From NCBI GenBank assembly GCA_963794995.1, contig CAWCFV010000002.1:1984001-2048000 (forward strand): 64,000 nt of DNA, in the 5' to 3' direction. Origin of the DNA: CAWCFV01 sp963794995. Its GTDB lineage: Bacteria > Actinomycetota > Actinomycetes > JACCUZ01. A program made the translations under genes and the position numbers. Below the pieces are notes generated by a model. The model saw only the letters and a program-made list of their open reading frames with translations. It was not told the DNA's origin and ran no database searches. Below, one piece after another: positions 49,373-58,744 of the stretch. Every line of letters begins with the position of its first letter. Positions within the stretch are counted from its first letter, which is position 1.

Positions 49373-50678
49373 GTGTCCTTCGCCGGTGACCTGCGCGCCG
49401 TCGTCCGGCACCGCGACTTCCGGCGGCTGTTCGCGACCCGGCTGACCTCGCAGGCCGCCGACGGCGCCTTCCAGGCCGCGCTCGCGAGCCTGTTCTTCTT
49501 CTCCCCGGAGCGCCAGACCTCGGCGGGCAGCGTGGCCGCGGCGTTCGCGACGCTGCTGCTGCCGTACTCGCTGGTCGGGCCGTTCGCCGGCGTCCTGCTG
49601 GACCGCTGGCGGCGACGGCAGGTGCTGGTCGTGGCCAACCTGCTGCGGGCCGGCATGGTCCTCGGGGTCGCCGCGCTCAGCGCCACCGGCGTCACCGGCA
49701 TCCCGCTGTACGCCGCGGTGCTGGCCTGCCTGTCGGTGAACCGCTTCTTCCTGGCCGGCCTGTCGGCCGCCCTGCCGCACGTCGTGAGCCGGGACGAGCT
49801 GGTGATGGCCAACTCGGTGTCGACCACCACCGGCACCGTGGTGGCGATCACCGGTGGCGGCATCGGCTTCGCGCTCAAGCGGCTGCTGGGCGAGGGCAAC
49901 GTCGCCGACGCGCAGGTGATCGTGGTCGCCGCGGCCGCCTACGCCGTGGCGGCCGGGATCGCGGCACGGATGGACCGGGACCTGCTCGGCCCGGACCTCG
50001 AGGGTGAGCCCCCGCAGACCCGCGCGGCGGTCCGCAAGGTCGCCCTGGGCCTGGTCGACGGGGCGCGGCACATCTGGTCGCACCGCCCCGCCGGCCACGC
50101 GCTGGCCGCGATCGGCGCGCACCGCTTCTTCTACGGGGTCTCGACGATCTCGGCGATCCTGCTGTTCCGGAACCACTTCCACGAGCCGGCCGACGTCGAC
50201 GGCGGGCTGTCCGGGCTGGCCGCTGCGTTCGCGGCGTCGGGGGCCGGGTTCTTCGTGGCCGCGATCGTCACCCCCGAGGTGACCCACCGGATCAGCAAGC
50301 AGAGCTGGATCACGATCTGCTTCGGCCTGGCCGCCGCGGCCGAGGCGGTCTTCGTCGTGCGCGCTGGCCGAGTGGCTGCTCTACGTCGGGGCGTTCGTGC
50401 TCGGCGTCGCTGCCCAGGGCTCCAAGATCTGCGTCGACACGATCGTGCAGACCTCGGTCGACGACGCCTACCGCGGCCGGGTCTTCTCGTTCTACGACGT
50501 CATCTTCAACATCGCGTTCGTCTCGGCTGCCGCGTTCGGTGCCGCCGCCCTGCCGGCCGACGGCTACTCACCCGCGGTGTACGCGGTCATCGCCGGTGGC
50601 TACGCGCTGACCGCCCTGGGCTACGCCCGCGCCACCCGGCGGCTCACTGCGCGCACCGCCCGCACCGTCGGCGGGTAG
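49373..50678 (+). pseudogene. MFS transporter with one apparent frameshift
   Basis: A 12-helix major-facilitator protein (FAGDLRAVVRHRDFRRLFATRLTS start, GPFAGVLLDRWRRRQVLVVAN A-loop). The frame breaks near 50358-50364: GTC-GTG-GCG-CTG is expected, but one extra base is present. The remainder (ALAEWLLYVGAFVLGVAAQG, then CVDTIVQTSVDDAYRGRVFSFYD) runs in another frame to TAG 50678. The intact product would be ~434 residues. GTG 49373 follows TAGGCT (49361-49366) by 6 nt and GGAG, so the start is well supported. Conserved neighbour of pcnA in actinobacteria. Confidence 0.82.
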
Positions 50679-50684
50679 CGGGGG

Positions 50685-52160
50685 TCAGCCGGCCGTGGGG
50701 GTGTCGGGCTGGGCGGCCCACCAGCGGCGCAGCTCGGCCTCGGCGTCCTCGCGGGCGAGCGGGCCGCGTTCCATCCGCAGCTCCTTGAGGTGGGCCCACG
50801 CCCGGCCGACGACCGGGCCGGGAGGCACGCCGAGCAGCTCCATGATCGCGTTCCCGTCGAGGTCGGGGCGGATGGAGTCCAGCTCCTCCTGCTCGCGCAG
50901 CCGGGCGATGCGCGCCTCGAGGTCGTCGTAGGAACGCGCGAGTGCCGCCGCCTTGCGCTTGTTGCGCGTCGTGCAGTCCGACCGGGTCAGCGCGTGCAGC
51001 CTGGGCAGCAGCGGGCCGGCGTCGGCGACGTAGCGACGGACGGCCGCGTCGGTCCACGCACCGGTGCCGTAGCCGTGGAAGCGCAGGTGCAGCTCGACCA
51101 GCCGGGACACGTCCTCGACCACGTCCTTCGGGAAGCGCAGCGCACGCAGCCGGGCGCGGGTCAGCTTGGCCCCGACGACCTCGTGGTGGTGGAAGGAGAC
51201 CCCGCCGCCCGGCTCGAACCGGCGGGTCTTCGGCTTCCCGATGTCGTGCAGCAGCGCGGCCAGCCGCAGGACGAGGTCCGGGCCGCCCGGCCCCACGACG
51301 GACTCGAGGCCGATCGCCTGCTCGAGCACGGTCAGGCTGTGCTCGTAGACGTCCTTGTGCCGGTGGTGCTCGTCGATCTCCAGGGCCAGCCGGGGCAGCT
51401 CGGGCAGGACGTGCTCGGCCAGGCCGGTGGTGACCAGCAGGCCCAGCCCGGCGCGCGGGTCGGGGGCGAGCAGCAGCTTGCTCAGCTCGTCACGCACCCG
51501 CTCGGCCGAGACGATCTCGATCCGGCCGGCCATCGAGGTCATGGCGGCGAGCGCCGCCGGGTCGACGGTGAACCCCAGCTGGGACGCGAACCGGGCGCCG
51601 CGCAGCATCCGCAGCGGGTCGTCCTCGAAGGACACCTCGGGCGGCCCCGGCGTGCGCAGCACCCCGGCCGCCAGGTCCTCGAGGCCGCCGTACGGGTCGA
51701 CGAAGGCGGAGGTCGCGAGGTCGACGGCCATCGCGTTCACCGCGAAGTCGCGGCGCAGCAGGTCGCCCTCCAGGCTGTCGCCGAAGGTCACCTCGGGCTT
51801 GCGCGAGTCGCTGCGGTAGACGTCCGCGCGGTAGGTCGTCACCTCGACGAGGTGCTCGCCCTTGCGGGCGCCCACCGTGCCGAAGGCGATGCCGACCTCC
51901 CACCACGCGTCACCCCAGTCGCGCAGCAGGTCCCGCACGACCTCCGGCCGCGCGTCGGTGGTGAGGTCCACGTCCGGTGAGGGCCGGCCGAGCAGCAGGT
52001 CGCGCACCGGGCCGCCGACCAGGGCGAGCCGGTGGCCCGTCGCCGTGAACCGCTCGGCCAGGCCGGCCAGCAGCGGGGTGAGCGTCACGAGCCCGGCGGC
52101 GAGCCGGCGCTGGGCGGCCTGCCGGTCCTGCGTGGCGGGCTGGGCGGGGACGTCGGGCAC
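50685..52160 (-). CDS. pcnA: CCA tRNA nucleotidyltransferase
   Basis: 491 residues from GTG 52160. Class II nucleotidyltransferase head (LALVGGPVRDLLLGRPSPDVDLTTDARPE, with the catalytic Asp-x-Asp), RRDFAVNAMAVDL, RLLRGARF-like FEDDPLRMLRGARFASQLGF neck, then an HD phosphohydrolase-like domain (LALEIDEHHRHKDVYEHSL, LAALLHDIGKPKTR). Adds or repairs the 3' CCA of tRNA. TACCCT lies 8 nt before the start. Divergent from the NUDIX-DUF6049-murJ operon. Confidence 0.95.
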   Translation of the reverse strand: MPDVPAQPATQDRQAAQRRLAAGLVTLTPLLAGLAERFTATGHRLALVGGPVRDLLLGRPSPDVDLTTDARPEVVRDLLRDWGDAWWEVGIAFGTVGARKGEHLVEVTTYRADVYRSDSRKPEVTFGDSLEGDLLRRDFAVNAMAVDLATSAFVDPYGGLEDLAAGVLRTPGPPEVSFEDDPLRMLRGARFASQLGFTVDPAALAAMTSMAGRIEIVSAERVRDELSKLLLAPDPRAGLGLLVTTGLAEHVLPELPRLALEIDEHHRHKDVYEHSLTVLEQAIGLESVVGPGGPDLVLRLAALLHDIGKPKTRRFEPGGGVSFHHHEVVGAKLTRARLRALRFPKDVVEDVSRLVELHLRFHGYGTGAWTDAAVRRYVADAGPLLPRLHALTRSDCTTRNKRKAAALARSYDDLEARIARLREQEELDSIRPDLDGNAIMELLGVPPGPVVGRAWAHLKELRMERGPLAREDAEAELRRWWAAQPDTPTAG

Positions 52161-52245
52161 GGGAGGCAAGGGTACGGGCGCGCGCCCCGCCCGGGCGCCC
52201 GGCGGGCTCCCGGGGGACCTTCCGGTGGCTGGATACGATCCAGGG

Positions 52246-52752
52246 GTGACCTCTGCCCCACTGCCCCGACGACGTCCGCCGGGGCGCCGACGGGGGCCGG
52301 AGGGGCGGGGCCGGAGCCTGCGCAAGGTCGAGGAGACCTCGGCGGGCGGGCTGGTCGTCGACCGCAGCGAGCCGGTGCCGAAGGTCGCCCTGATCGGCCG
52401 CCTGGACCGGCGCGGGCGGCTGCTCTGGTCGCTGCCCAAGGGCCACGTCGAGGCCGGGGAGACCCACGAGGACGCCGCGGTGCGCGAGGTCGAGGAGGAG
52501 ACCGGCATCCGCGGCCGGGTGCTGGCCGCCCTGGGCACGATCGACTACTGGTTCGTGGCCGAGGACCGCCGGATCCACAAGACCGTGCACCACTACCTGC
52601 TCGAGGCATCTGGCGGCCAGCTGAGCGACGAGGACGTCGAGGTCGACGAGGTCGCCTGGGTCCCGTTGCCCGAGCTGCGCAACCGGCTGGCGTACGCCGG
52701 GGAGCGCCGCCTGGCGGAGACCGCCGCGGGCCTGCTCGCGGACTCCGCGTGA
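52246..52752 (+). CDS. NUDIX hydrolase (MutT-like)
   Basis: 168 residues from GTG 52246. A basic N-terminus precedes the Nudix domain: ETSAGGLVVDRSEPVPKVAL, then box GHVEAGETHEDAAVREVEEETGI. TACGAT (52234-52239) ends 6 nt before GTG, indicating a leaderless mRNA. It corresponds to MutT4 (Rv3908), next to the CCA-adding enzyme in mycobacteria. The substrate may be a damaged nucleotide or dinucleoside polyphosphate. The next gene overlaps its stop (GTGA). Confidence 0.93.
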   Translation: MTSAPLPRRRPPGRRRGPEGRGRSLRKVEETSAGGLVVDRSEPVPKVALIGRLDRRGRLLWSLPKGHVEAGETHEDAAVREVEEETGIRGRVLAALGTIDYWFVAEDRRIHKTVHHYLLEASGGQLSDEDVEVDEVAWVPLPELRNRLAYAGERRLAETAAGLLADSA

Positions 52753-54926
52753 GCACCTCCCCGGACCGCGCGTCGCGCTCCGGGGGCGCGGGGCGCAGCG
52801 GACCGGCGCTGCTCGCCGCGCTGCTGTGCGTCCTGCCGCTGGTCCTGGCCCCCGGCGCAGCCCGTCCCGCGGCCGCGGCCGCCGGGATCCGCCTCGAGGT
52901 CACCACGCTGACGCCGGCGGTGGCGACCAGCGGGACGGTGCTGCAGGTCGCCGGGACGGTGACCAACCGTGGTGACGCGGCGCTGCGTGACGCGGCCGTC
53001 CGGCTGCGGCTGTCCCAGACCCCCCTCGGCAGCCGGTCGGAGCTGGCGGCGGTGATCGCCGGGCAGGTCGCCAGCCGCGACGGCGAGGTGGTCGCCGAGG
53101 TGTCACTCGGCGACCTCGCTCCGGGCACGGCCGCACCGTTCGACCTCCAGCGGGCCCTCGACGACCTCGACGAGCTCACCGTGTTCGGCGTGCACGTCCT
53201 CGGCGTCGAGGTCGTCGGCACCCGCGGGTCCGGCGCGGAGGGTGCCCGGGTCGCGCTGACCCGGTCGCTGCTGCCCTGGGCACCCGCGTCGGGCGACCTC
53301 AGCCCCACCGGCTTCAGCTGGGTGTGGCCCCTGGCCGGGACGCCCTCCCGGCTGGCCGACGGGATCTTCGCCGACGACAGCCTCGCCGGGGACCTCGCCC
53401 CCGGCGGCCGGCTGGACCGGCTGCTCACGGCCGGCCGCCGACTGGACCAGGGCGCGGCCCTCACCTGGGCGATCGACCCCGAGCTGGTCGAGGCCGTGCA
53501 GGACATGGCCGACGCGGGGGGCTACCAGGTCCGCGGGGACAACGGCCGGCCGGTCGCCGGGGGCGGCTCCGCGCTGGCCCAGCAGTTCCTGGACCAGCTG
53601 CAGCAGGCCACCGCCGGCGCCGTCGTGCTCGCCCTGCCCTACGGCGACCCCGACCTGGTGGCCCTGGTCCGCCACGGCGCGCCGGGCGAGGTGGCCCGGG
53701 CCCGCACCGACGGCCAGGCCGTCCTGGCGCAGCTGCTGCCCTCGGCGATCGTCGCGCCCGAGCTGGCCTGGCCGGTCGACGGCTACCTCGACCGGGCCAC
53801 CCTGGCCGCCCTGGCCCGCTCGGGGGCGACCACCGCCGTCCTCGACGGGCGCGCGCTGCCGGCCACCATCGACCTGAGCTACACGCCCTCCGGCCGGGCC
53901 CGGCTGGCCTCCCGCGCCGGACCGGTGGCGGGTCTGCTGGCCGACCCCGTCCTGACCGACCTGCTGGCGCAGGCCCGGCCCGCGCCGACCAGCCCGGTCC
54001 TGGCCGCGCAGCGGGTGGTCGCCGAGACGGCCATGGTGACCGCCGAGCTGCCCAGCACCGGTACCGGGCGCACCATCGTGGCGATGCCGCCCCGCCGGTG
54101 GGCGCCCTCGCAGACCTACCTCGACCAGCTCGTGGCCGTGGGTTCCGCTCCCTGGGCGGCACCGGTCAGCCTGCGTGAGCTGGCCGCGTCCCGGCCCCCC
54201 GAGGTCGACCGGGAGCGGCTGCGCTACCCGCGGGACGAACGGCAGGCCGAGCTGCCCGAGTCCTACCTCGTCGCGAGGGACACCTTCCGCGAGAGCACCT
54301 CCGTCCTCGCCGCCGTCCTCGAGGACGGCACGGCCCTGGTGCCCGGCCTGCTGTCCTCCCAGCGGCGCCTCGCCTCGTCCTGGTGGCGCGGGCGGCCCGA
54401 GGCTCGGTCGAACCGGTTCGCGCTGGAGAGCAGCTACCTCTCCGGGCTGCGCACGAGCGTCACGGTGCAGCCCGGCAGCTTCACCTTCGGCAGCAAGACG
54501 GGCAAGATCCCCATCACCCTGGTCAACGACCTTCCCGAGACCGTGAACGTGGTGCTGCGCCTGCGGCCCCAGACACCGCGGCTGCGCCTGTCGCAGGTCC
54601 AGGTGCCACCGATCGGCCCGGGCCAGAAGATCCAGGTCGAGGTGCCGGCGACGGCCGTCGCCGGCGGCCCGGTCGTGGTCGACGCCACCCTGCACACACC
54701 CGGCGGCGCCCAGCTGCAGACGGCGCCCGTCGCCCTGCGCATCAACGTGACCGAGATCGGCGCGGTCGCGCTGTACATCACCGTCGCCGCCGCCGTGGTG
54801 CTCTTCCTCGCCGCCGGCATCAGGGTCGTGCGCCGGGTGCGCGGCAGCGACGACGACGGGGACGGTCCCGCCGACCCGGACGATCCCGCCGAGCCGGCCG
54901 GCCGGACCGCGGACGTGACCGCGTGA
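52749..54926 (+). CDS. DUF6049 family secreted/anchored protein
   Basis: 725 residues from GTG 52749. Signal peptide (ALLAALLCVLPLVLAPGAARPAAA), a large extracellular part with beta domains and a glycosidase-like middle (GAALTWAIDPELVEAVQDMAD), a C-terminal Ig-like domain (SGLRTSVTVQPGSFTFGSKTG), then one helix (VALYITVAAAVVLFLAAGIRV) and an acidic cytosolic tail. Equivalent to Rv3909, always upstream of murJ in actinobacteria; a cell-wall role is presumed. Coupled at both ends by GTGA overlaps. Confidence 0.92.
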   Translation: MSTSPDRASRSGGAGRSGPALLAALLCVLPLVLAPGAARPAAAAAGIRLEVTTLTPAVATSGTVLQVAGTVTNRGDAALRDAAVRLRLSQTPLGSRSELAAVIAGQVASRDGEVVAEVSLGDLAPGTAAPFDLQRALDDLDELTVFGVHVLGVEVVGTRGSGAEGARVALTRSLLPWAPASGDLSPTGFSWVWPLAGTPSRLADGIFADDSLAGDLAPGGRLDRLLTAGRRLDQGAALTWAIDPELVEAVQDMADAGGYQVRGDNGRPVAGGGSALAQQFLDQLQQATAGAVVLALPYGDPDLVALVRHGAPGEVARARTDGQAVLAQLLPSAIVAPELAWPVDGYLDRATLAALARSGATTAVLDGRALPATIDLSYTPSGRARLASRAGPVAGLLADPVLTDLLAQARPAPTSPVLAAQRVVAETAMVTAELPSTGTGRTIVAMPPRRWAPSQTYLDQLVAVGSAPWAAPVSLRELAASRPPEVDRERLRYPRDERQAELPESYLVARDTFRESTSVLAAVLEDGTALVPGLLSSQRRLASSWWRGRPEARSNRFALESSYLSGLRTSVTVQPGSFTFGSKTGKIPITLVNDLPETVNVVLRLRPQTPRLRLSQVQVPPIGPGQKIQVEVPATAVAGGPVVVDATLHTPGGAQLQTAPVALRINVTEIGAVALYITVAAAVVLFLAAGIRVVRRVRGSDDDGDGPADPDDPAEPAGRTADVTA

Positions 54927-56551
54927 CCGGCGACGGGGGGTCGTTGCTGCGCGCGTCCTCGGTGATGGCGGCGGGCACCGTGGCCTCCCGGGCGCTGGGC
55001 TTCGTCCGGGCCGCGGTGCTCGCGGCGGCGATCGGCACCGCGGTCACCGGTGACAGCTTCCAGGTCGCCAACACCGTGCCGAACATCGTCTACATCCTGC
55101 TGGCCGGCGGCGTGCTCAACGCCGTCTTCGTCCCGCAGCTGGTGCGCGCGATGGAGGCCGGCGCCGCCCGGGCCCAGGACTACACCGACCGGCTGCTGAC
55201 CCTGGCCGCCGTGGTCCTCGCCGTGATCACCGCGGTGGCCACGGTCGCCGCACCGCTGCTCATCGGGCTGTACACCCTGATGGCCGAGCCCACCGCCTCG
55301 GACGCCCACGTCACCGCGCTGCTGGCGTACTGGTGCCTCCCGCAGATCTTCTTCTACGGGCTCTACACGATGCTCAGCCAGGTCCTCAACGCGCGCGGCA
55401 GCTTCGGCCCGATGATGTGGGCGCCGGTCGCCAACAACCTCGTCGCGATCGCCATCGGGCTGGCCTTCATCGCCCTGTTCACCGTCGACCCCGACGTGCC
55501 CACCTCGCTGAGCCGGGGCGAGATCGCCTTCCTCGCCGGCGGCACCACCGCGGGGGTCGCCGTCCAGGCGCTGGTGCTCGTGCCGGTCCTGCGGGCCACC
55601 GGCTTCCGGTTCCGGTTCCGGCTCGACCCGCGCGGGGTGGGGCTGCGCCGGGCCGGGGACCTGGCCCGCTGGACGCTGCTGTTCGTCCTGGTCAACCAGG
55701 TGGCCTACGCCGTGATCGTCAACCTGGGCTACGCCACCAGCACCGAGGCGAAGGCGGCCGGGATCTCCACCGGCGTCGGCATCCTCGCCTACTCCAACGC
55801 CTACCTGATCTTCGTGCTGCCGCACTCGATCGTCACGGTCTCGGTGATGACCGGCATGCTCCCCCGGATGAGTCGCGAGGCAGCCGCAGGTGATCTGGCC
55901 GCGGTGCGCGCGTCGCTGTCGGAGGCGTGGCGTCTGACCGGCGTCGGTGTCGTCGTGGCGGCCGCGGCGCTGGTCGCGCTCGGCCCGGAGCTCACCGGCC
56001 TGCTGTTCGACAGCCCCAAGGTGACCACGGAGGGCGCCCGCTACATCGGGGTGGTCGCCGCCGCCTTCGCCCTCGGGCTGCCGGCCTTCTCCGCGCAGTA
56101 CGTCGCGCTGCGCGGGTTCTACGCGTTCGAGGACACCCGCACTCCGTTCCTCCTCCAGCTCGCCGTCGCCGGCACCAACATCGTGCTGGCCCTCGCGGCC
56201 TACGCCGTGCTGCCGCTGCGCTGGCGGATGGCGGGGGTGGCGCTGGCCTACTCGCTGACCTACGTCGGCGGGCTGGCGCTGTCCACCGCGGTCCTCCGGC
56301 GACGGACGGGGGGGCTCGACGGTCATGCCGTCGTACGCCACTACGTGCGGCTGCTCGTCGCGGCGGTGCCGGCCGGGGTGCTCGGCTGGGCGGTCGCCCG
56401 GGGCGTCGACCGGCTGGCCGGCGACGGCCGGCCGGCGACCTTCGCCGCGCTCGTCGCCGGCGGCGTCGTCGTGCTCGCCGTCTACGCCGCGCTGGCCAGG
56501 GCGCTACGGGTGCGCGAGCTCACCGACCTCCTGGCGCGCGTCCGCCGCTGA
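54923..56551 (+). CDS. murJ: MurJ lipid II flippase (MviN)
   Basis: 542 residues from GTG 54923. Fourteen-helix MOP-superfamily flippase: SSVMAAGTVASRALGFVRAAVL, NTVPNIVYILLAGGVLNAVFVPQLVR, FSAQYVALRGFYAFEDTRTPF. It moves lipid II across the membrane for peptidoglycan synthesis. Unlike the mycobacterial MviN, the pseudokinase is not fused but encoded separately 630 bp downstream. Stop is followed by an independent small gene. Confidence 0.96.
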   Translation: MTGDGGSLLRASSVMAAGTVASRALGFVRAAVLAAAIGTAVTGDSFQVANTVPNIVYILLAGGVLNAVFVPQLVRAMEAGAARAQDYTDRLLTLAAVVLAVITAVATVAAPLLIGLYTLMAEPTASDAHVTALLAYWCLPQIFFYGLYTMLSQVLNARGSFGPMMWAPVANNLVAIAIGLAFIALFTVDPDVPTSLSRGEIAFLAGGTTAGVAVQALVLVPVLRATGFRFRFRLDPRGVGLRRAGDLARWTLLFVLVNQVAYAVIVNLGYATSTEAKAAGISTGVGILAYSNAYLIFVLPHSIVTVSVMTGMLPRMSREAAAGDLAAVRASLSEAWRLTGVGVVVAAAALVALGPELTGLLFDSPKVTTEGARYIGVVAAAFALGLPAFSAQYVALRGFYAFEDTRTPFLLQLAVAGTNIVLALAAYAVLPLRWRMAGVALAYSLTYVGGLALSTAVLRRRTGGLDGHAVVRHYVRLLVAAVPAGVLGWAVARGVDRLAGDGRPATFAALVAGGVVVLAVYAALARALRVRELTDLLARVRR

Positions 56552-56603
56552 CGACCGGCCGTCCGCGCTCAAGGCGCGCCCGACCCACGCCGACGTAGAC
56601 AGC

Positions 56604-57044
56604 ATGCTCGACGTGCTCGCCACCCTGCGCCGCGCCACCACGCCCGGACCCGGCTCCCACGCCGATGCCGGGGGCATCGTGCTGGGCTGGCTGACGAAGC
56701 TCACCGTGACGCTGGCGATCGTCGGCGTCGTGCTGTTCGACGCCATCTCGGTCGGCTCGACCAAGGCCACCCTCGCCGACCAGGGCCGCTACGCCGCCCG
56801 GGAGGCGTCCGAGACCTGGCAGCTGTCCAAGAGCATCCAGCAGACCTACGTCGTGGCCCAGCAGGTCGCGGCCGAGCAGAACAAGCACAACGCGGTCTCG
56901 ACGACCGGCTTCAAGATCGACCCCGACGGCACCGTGCACCTGCTGGTCCGTCGCGAGGCCCCGACCCTGGTCCTGTTCCGCTGGAGCCGGACCCGGGAGT
57001 GGACCCAGGTACGCGCCTCGGTCCAGGGCCTCAGCGCCCGCTGA
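56604..57044 (+). CDS. Single-pass membrane protein, 146 aa, unknown
   Basis: From ATG 56604. Residues ~25-50 form one helix (IVLGWLTKLTVTLAIVGVVLFDAISVG), then a helix rich in Ala/Gln (QGRYAAREASETWQLSKSIQ) and a beta region (TTGFKIDPDGTVHLLVRREAPTLVLFRWSR). The pattern resembles TadE/TadG-like or other pilin-related small proteins, but no motif is decisive. Placed between murJ and the pseudokinase, a position not typical of mycobacteria. TAGACA lies 2-8 nt upstream. Confidence 0.65.
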   Translation: MLDVLATLRRATTPGPGSHADAGGIVLGWLTKLTVTLAIVGVVLFDAISVGSTKATLADQGRYAAREASETWQLSKSIQQTYVVAQQVAAEQNKHNAVSTTGFKIDPDGTVHLLVRREAPTLVLFRWSRTREWTQVRASVQGLSAR

Positions 57045-57181
57045 GCCCCTGGGGGACCGAGGCGCGACCGGGCCGGACGGACCAGGACTGACCGGCCGAC
57101 CGGCGGGGTAGGGCCACCTACGATGGTGCGGTCCGCCTCGTGCGGAGCGTGCCGCCGTCCCCGCGTCCCGACAGGAGTCCC

Positions 57182-58678
57182 GTGCCCCCGAACGCCGTCG
57201 AGCCGGGCACCCGGCTCGTCGACCGTTACCGCCTCGACAAGCACCTCGGCGAGGCGGCCGGCACCACGTACTGGCGCGCGCACGACGAGCTGCTCGACCG
57301 GGCCGTCGGGGTCTGCCTCCTCCCGGCCGACGCCGACCATGCCGACCATGCCGATCGCGTGCTGCGCGCCGCCCGGCGGGCCGCGGCCGTCACCGACCCG
57401 CGGTTCCTGCGCGTGCTCGACGCCAGCGAGGTCGACGGCGTCGTGTACGTGGTCAACGAGTGGGTGAGGGCCACCAGCCTCACCGCCCTGCTGGCCGACG
57501 GCCCGCTGCCCGGGCCCGAGGTCCGGGCCATGACCGTCGAGATCGCCGAGGCGCTCGGTGCCGCCCACCGCGACGGGCTGGCCCACCTGTGCCTGGAGCC
57601 CGAGCACGTCCTGCGGACCCACCACGGGCAGGTCAAGATCGTCGGCCTCGCCGTCGAGGCGGCGGTGCGCGGCCTGGACGCCGACGGGCCCTGGGAGCCC
57701 GCCGCGGCGGCGCGCCGGGACACGCAGGGGGCCGCCCAGGTCGCCTACGCCGCGCTGACCGCGCGCTGGCCGGGCGGGACCACCGCGGGGCTGGCGCCGG
57801 CGCCGCACGACGGCGAGGCCCTGTGCAGCCCCCGCCAGGTCCGCGCCGGGGTGCCGCACGATCTCGACGAGGTGGTGGCCCGGGCGCTGGAGGTGCCCGG
57901 AGCGCACGGCCCGCCGCTGCACGACCCGGGCGCACTGGCCGCGGCCCTCGGCGAGGCCCACACCACCCGGGTGCCGGCGGTCGGGCAGCTGCCCGCGCAG
58001 TCGTCGACCGACTCCTACCCGCCGGGACACATCGCGCCGTACGAGGACATCGGCCGGCGCCGCCCGGCCAGGACGACCCTGCTCGCCTGGGCGGCGGTCG
58101 CGCTGGTGCTGCTCGTCGGTCTCACCCTGGCGGGCAGCCAGACCGTGCTCACCCTGCTCGACGGCGACGACGAGACCCAGGCGGCCGGACCGTCGGCGTC
58201 CCCCTCCGCGACGCCCTCCGCCACCGGCGCCCCACTGGCCGTCGAGTCGGTCCGCAGCTTCGACCCCGAAGGCGACGACGGCGAGGAGAACGAGGACCGG
58301 GTCGGGCTCGCGGTCGACGGCGACCGCGCGACGGCCTGGACCACGAAGACCTACTTCGACCAGTTCGGGGACACCGGCCTCAAGCAGGGCGTCGGCCTGC
58401 TGCTCGACCTCGGCTCGGCCCAGGACGTCTCGGCCGTGACCGTGCGGACCCGGGGTGGCGGGACGGGGCTCGAGCTGCGTGCCGCGGACCGCGCGGGAGC
58501 GGTGGCCGACGACTACCGGGTCGTGGCCGACCCGCAGCCAGACGTCGACGGCCAGGCCACCCTCCGGCCGCGCGAGGCGCTGCGGGCCCGCTACCTGCTG
58601 GTCTGGCTCACGGCACTGCCCGCAGTCGGCTCCGACTTCCGCGGGGAGATCACCGAGGTCGCCGTCCGCGGCGGGTAG
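57182..58678 (+). CDS. Membrane-bound pseudokinase with extracellular discoidin-like domain
   Basis: 498 residues from GTG 57182 (AGGAG). Residues ~10-270 have a protein-kinase fold (LVDRYRLDKHLGEAAGTTYW), but the ATP lysine is absent, HRDLKPEN is replaced by HLCLEPEHV, and DFG is replaced by KIVGLAV. It is therefore a pseudokinase, like the C-terminal part of mycobacterial MviN that scaffolds FhaA. A helix at ~300-325 (LLAWAAVALVLLVGLTLAG) and an extracellular beta domain (VGLAVDGDRATAWTTKTYFD) follow. It probably regulates MurJ in trans. Confidence 0.88.
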   Translation: MPPNAVEPGTRLVDRYRLDKHLGEAAGTTYWRAHDELLDRAVGVCLLPADADHADHADRVLRAARRAAAVTDPRFLRVLDASEVDGVVYVVNEWVRATSLTALLADGPLPGPEVRAMTVEIAEALGAAHRDGLAHLCLEPEHVLRTHHGQVKIVGLAVEAAVRGLDADGPWEPAAAARRDTQGAAQVAYAALTARWPGGTTAGLAPAPHDGEALCSPRQVRAGVPHDLDEVVARALEVPGAHGPPLHDPGALAAALGEAHTTRVPAVGQLPAQSSTDSYPPGHIAPYEDIGRRRPARTTLLAWAAVALVLLVGLTLAGSQTVLTLLDGDDETQAAGPSASPSATPSATGAPLAVESVRSFDPEGDDGEENEDRVGLAVDGDRATAWTTKTYFDQFGDTGLKQGVGLLLDLGSAQDVSAVTVRTRGGGTGLELRAADRAGAVADDYRVVADPQPDVDGQATLRPREALRARYLLVWLTALPAVGSDFRGEITEVAVRGG

Positions 58679-58744
58679 CCCTGCTGCTCGCGTGCGCGGC
58701 GCGCTTGAGCCATCGACCGCCCGTGTCGACCTACCGTGGTGCAG

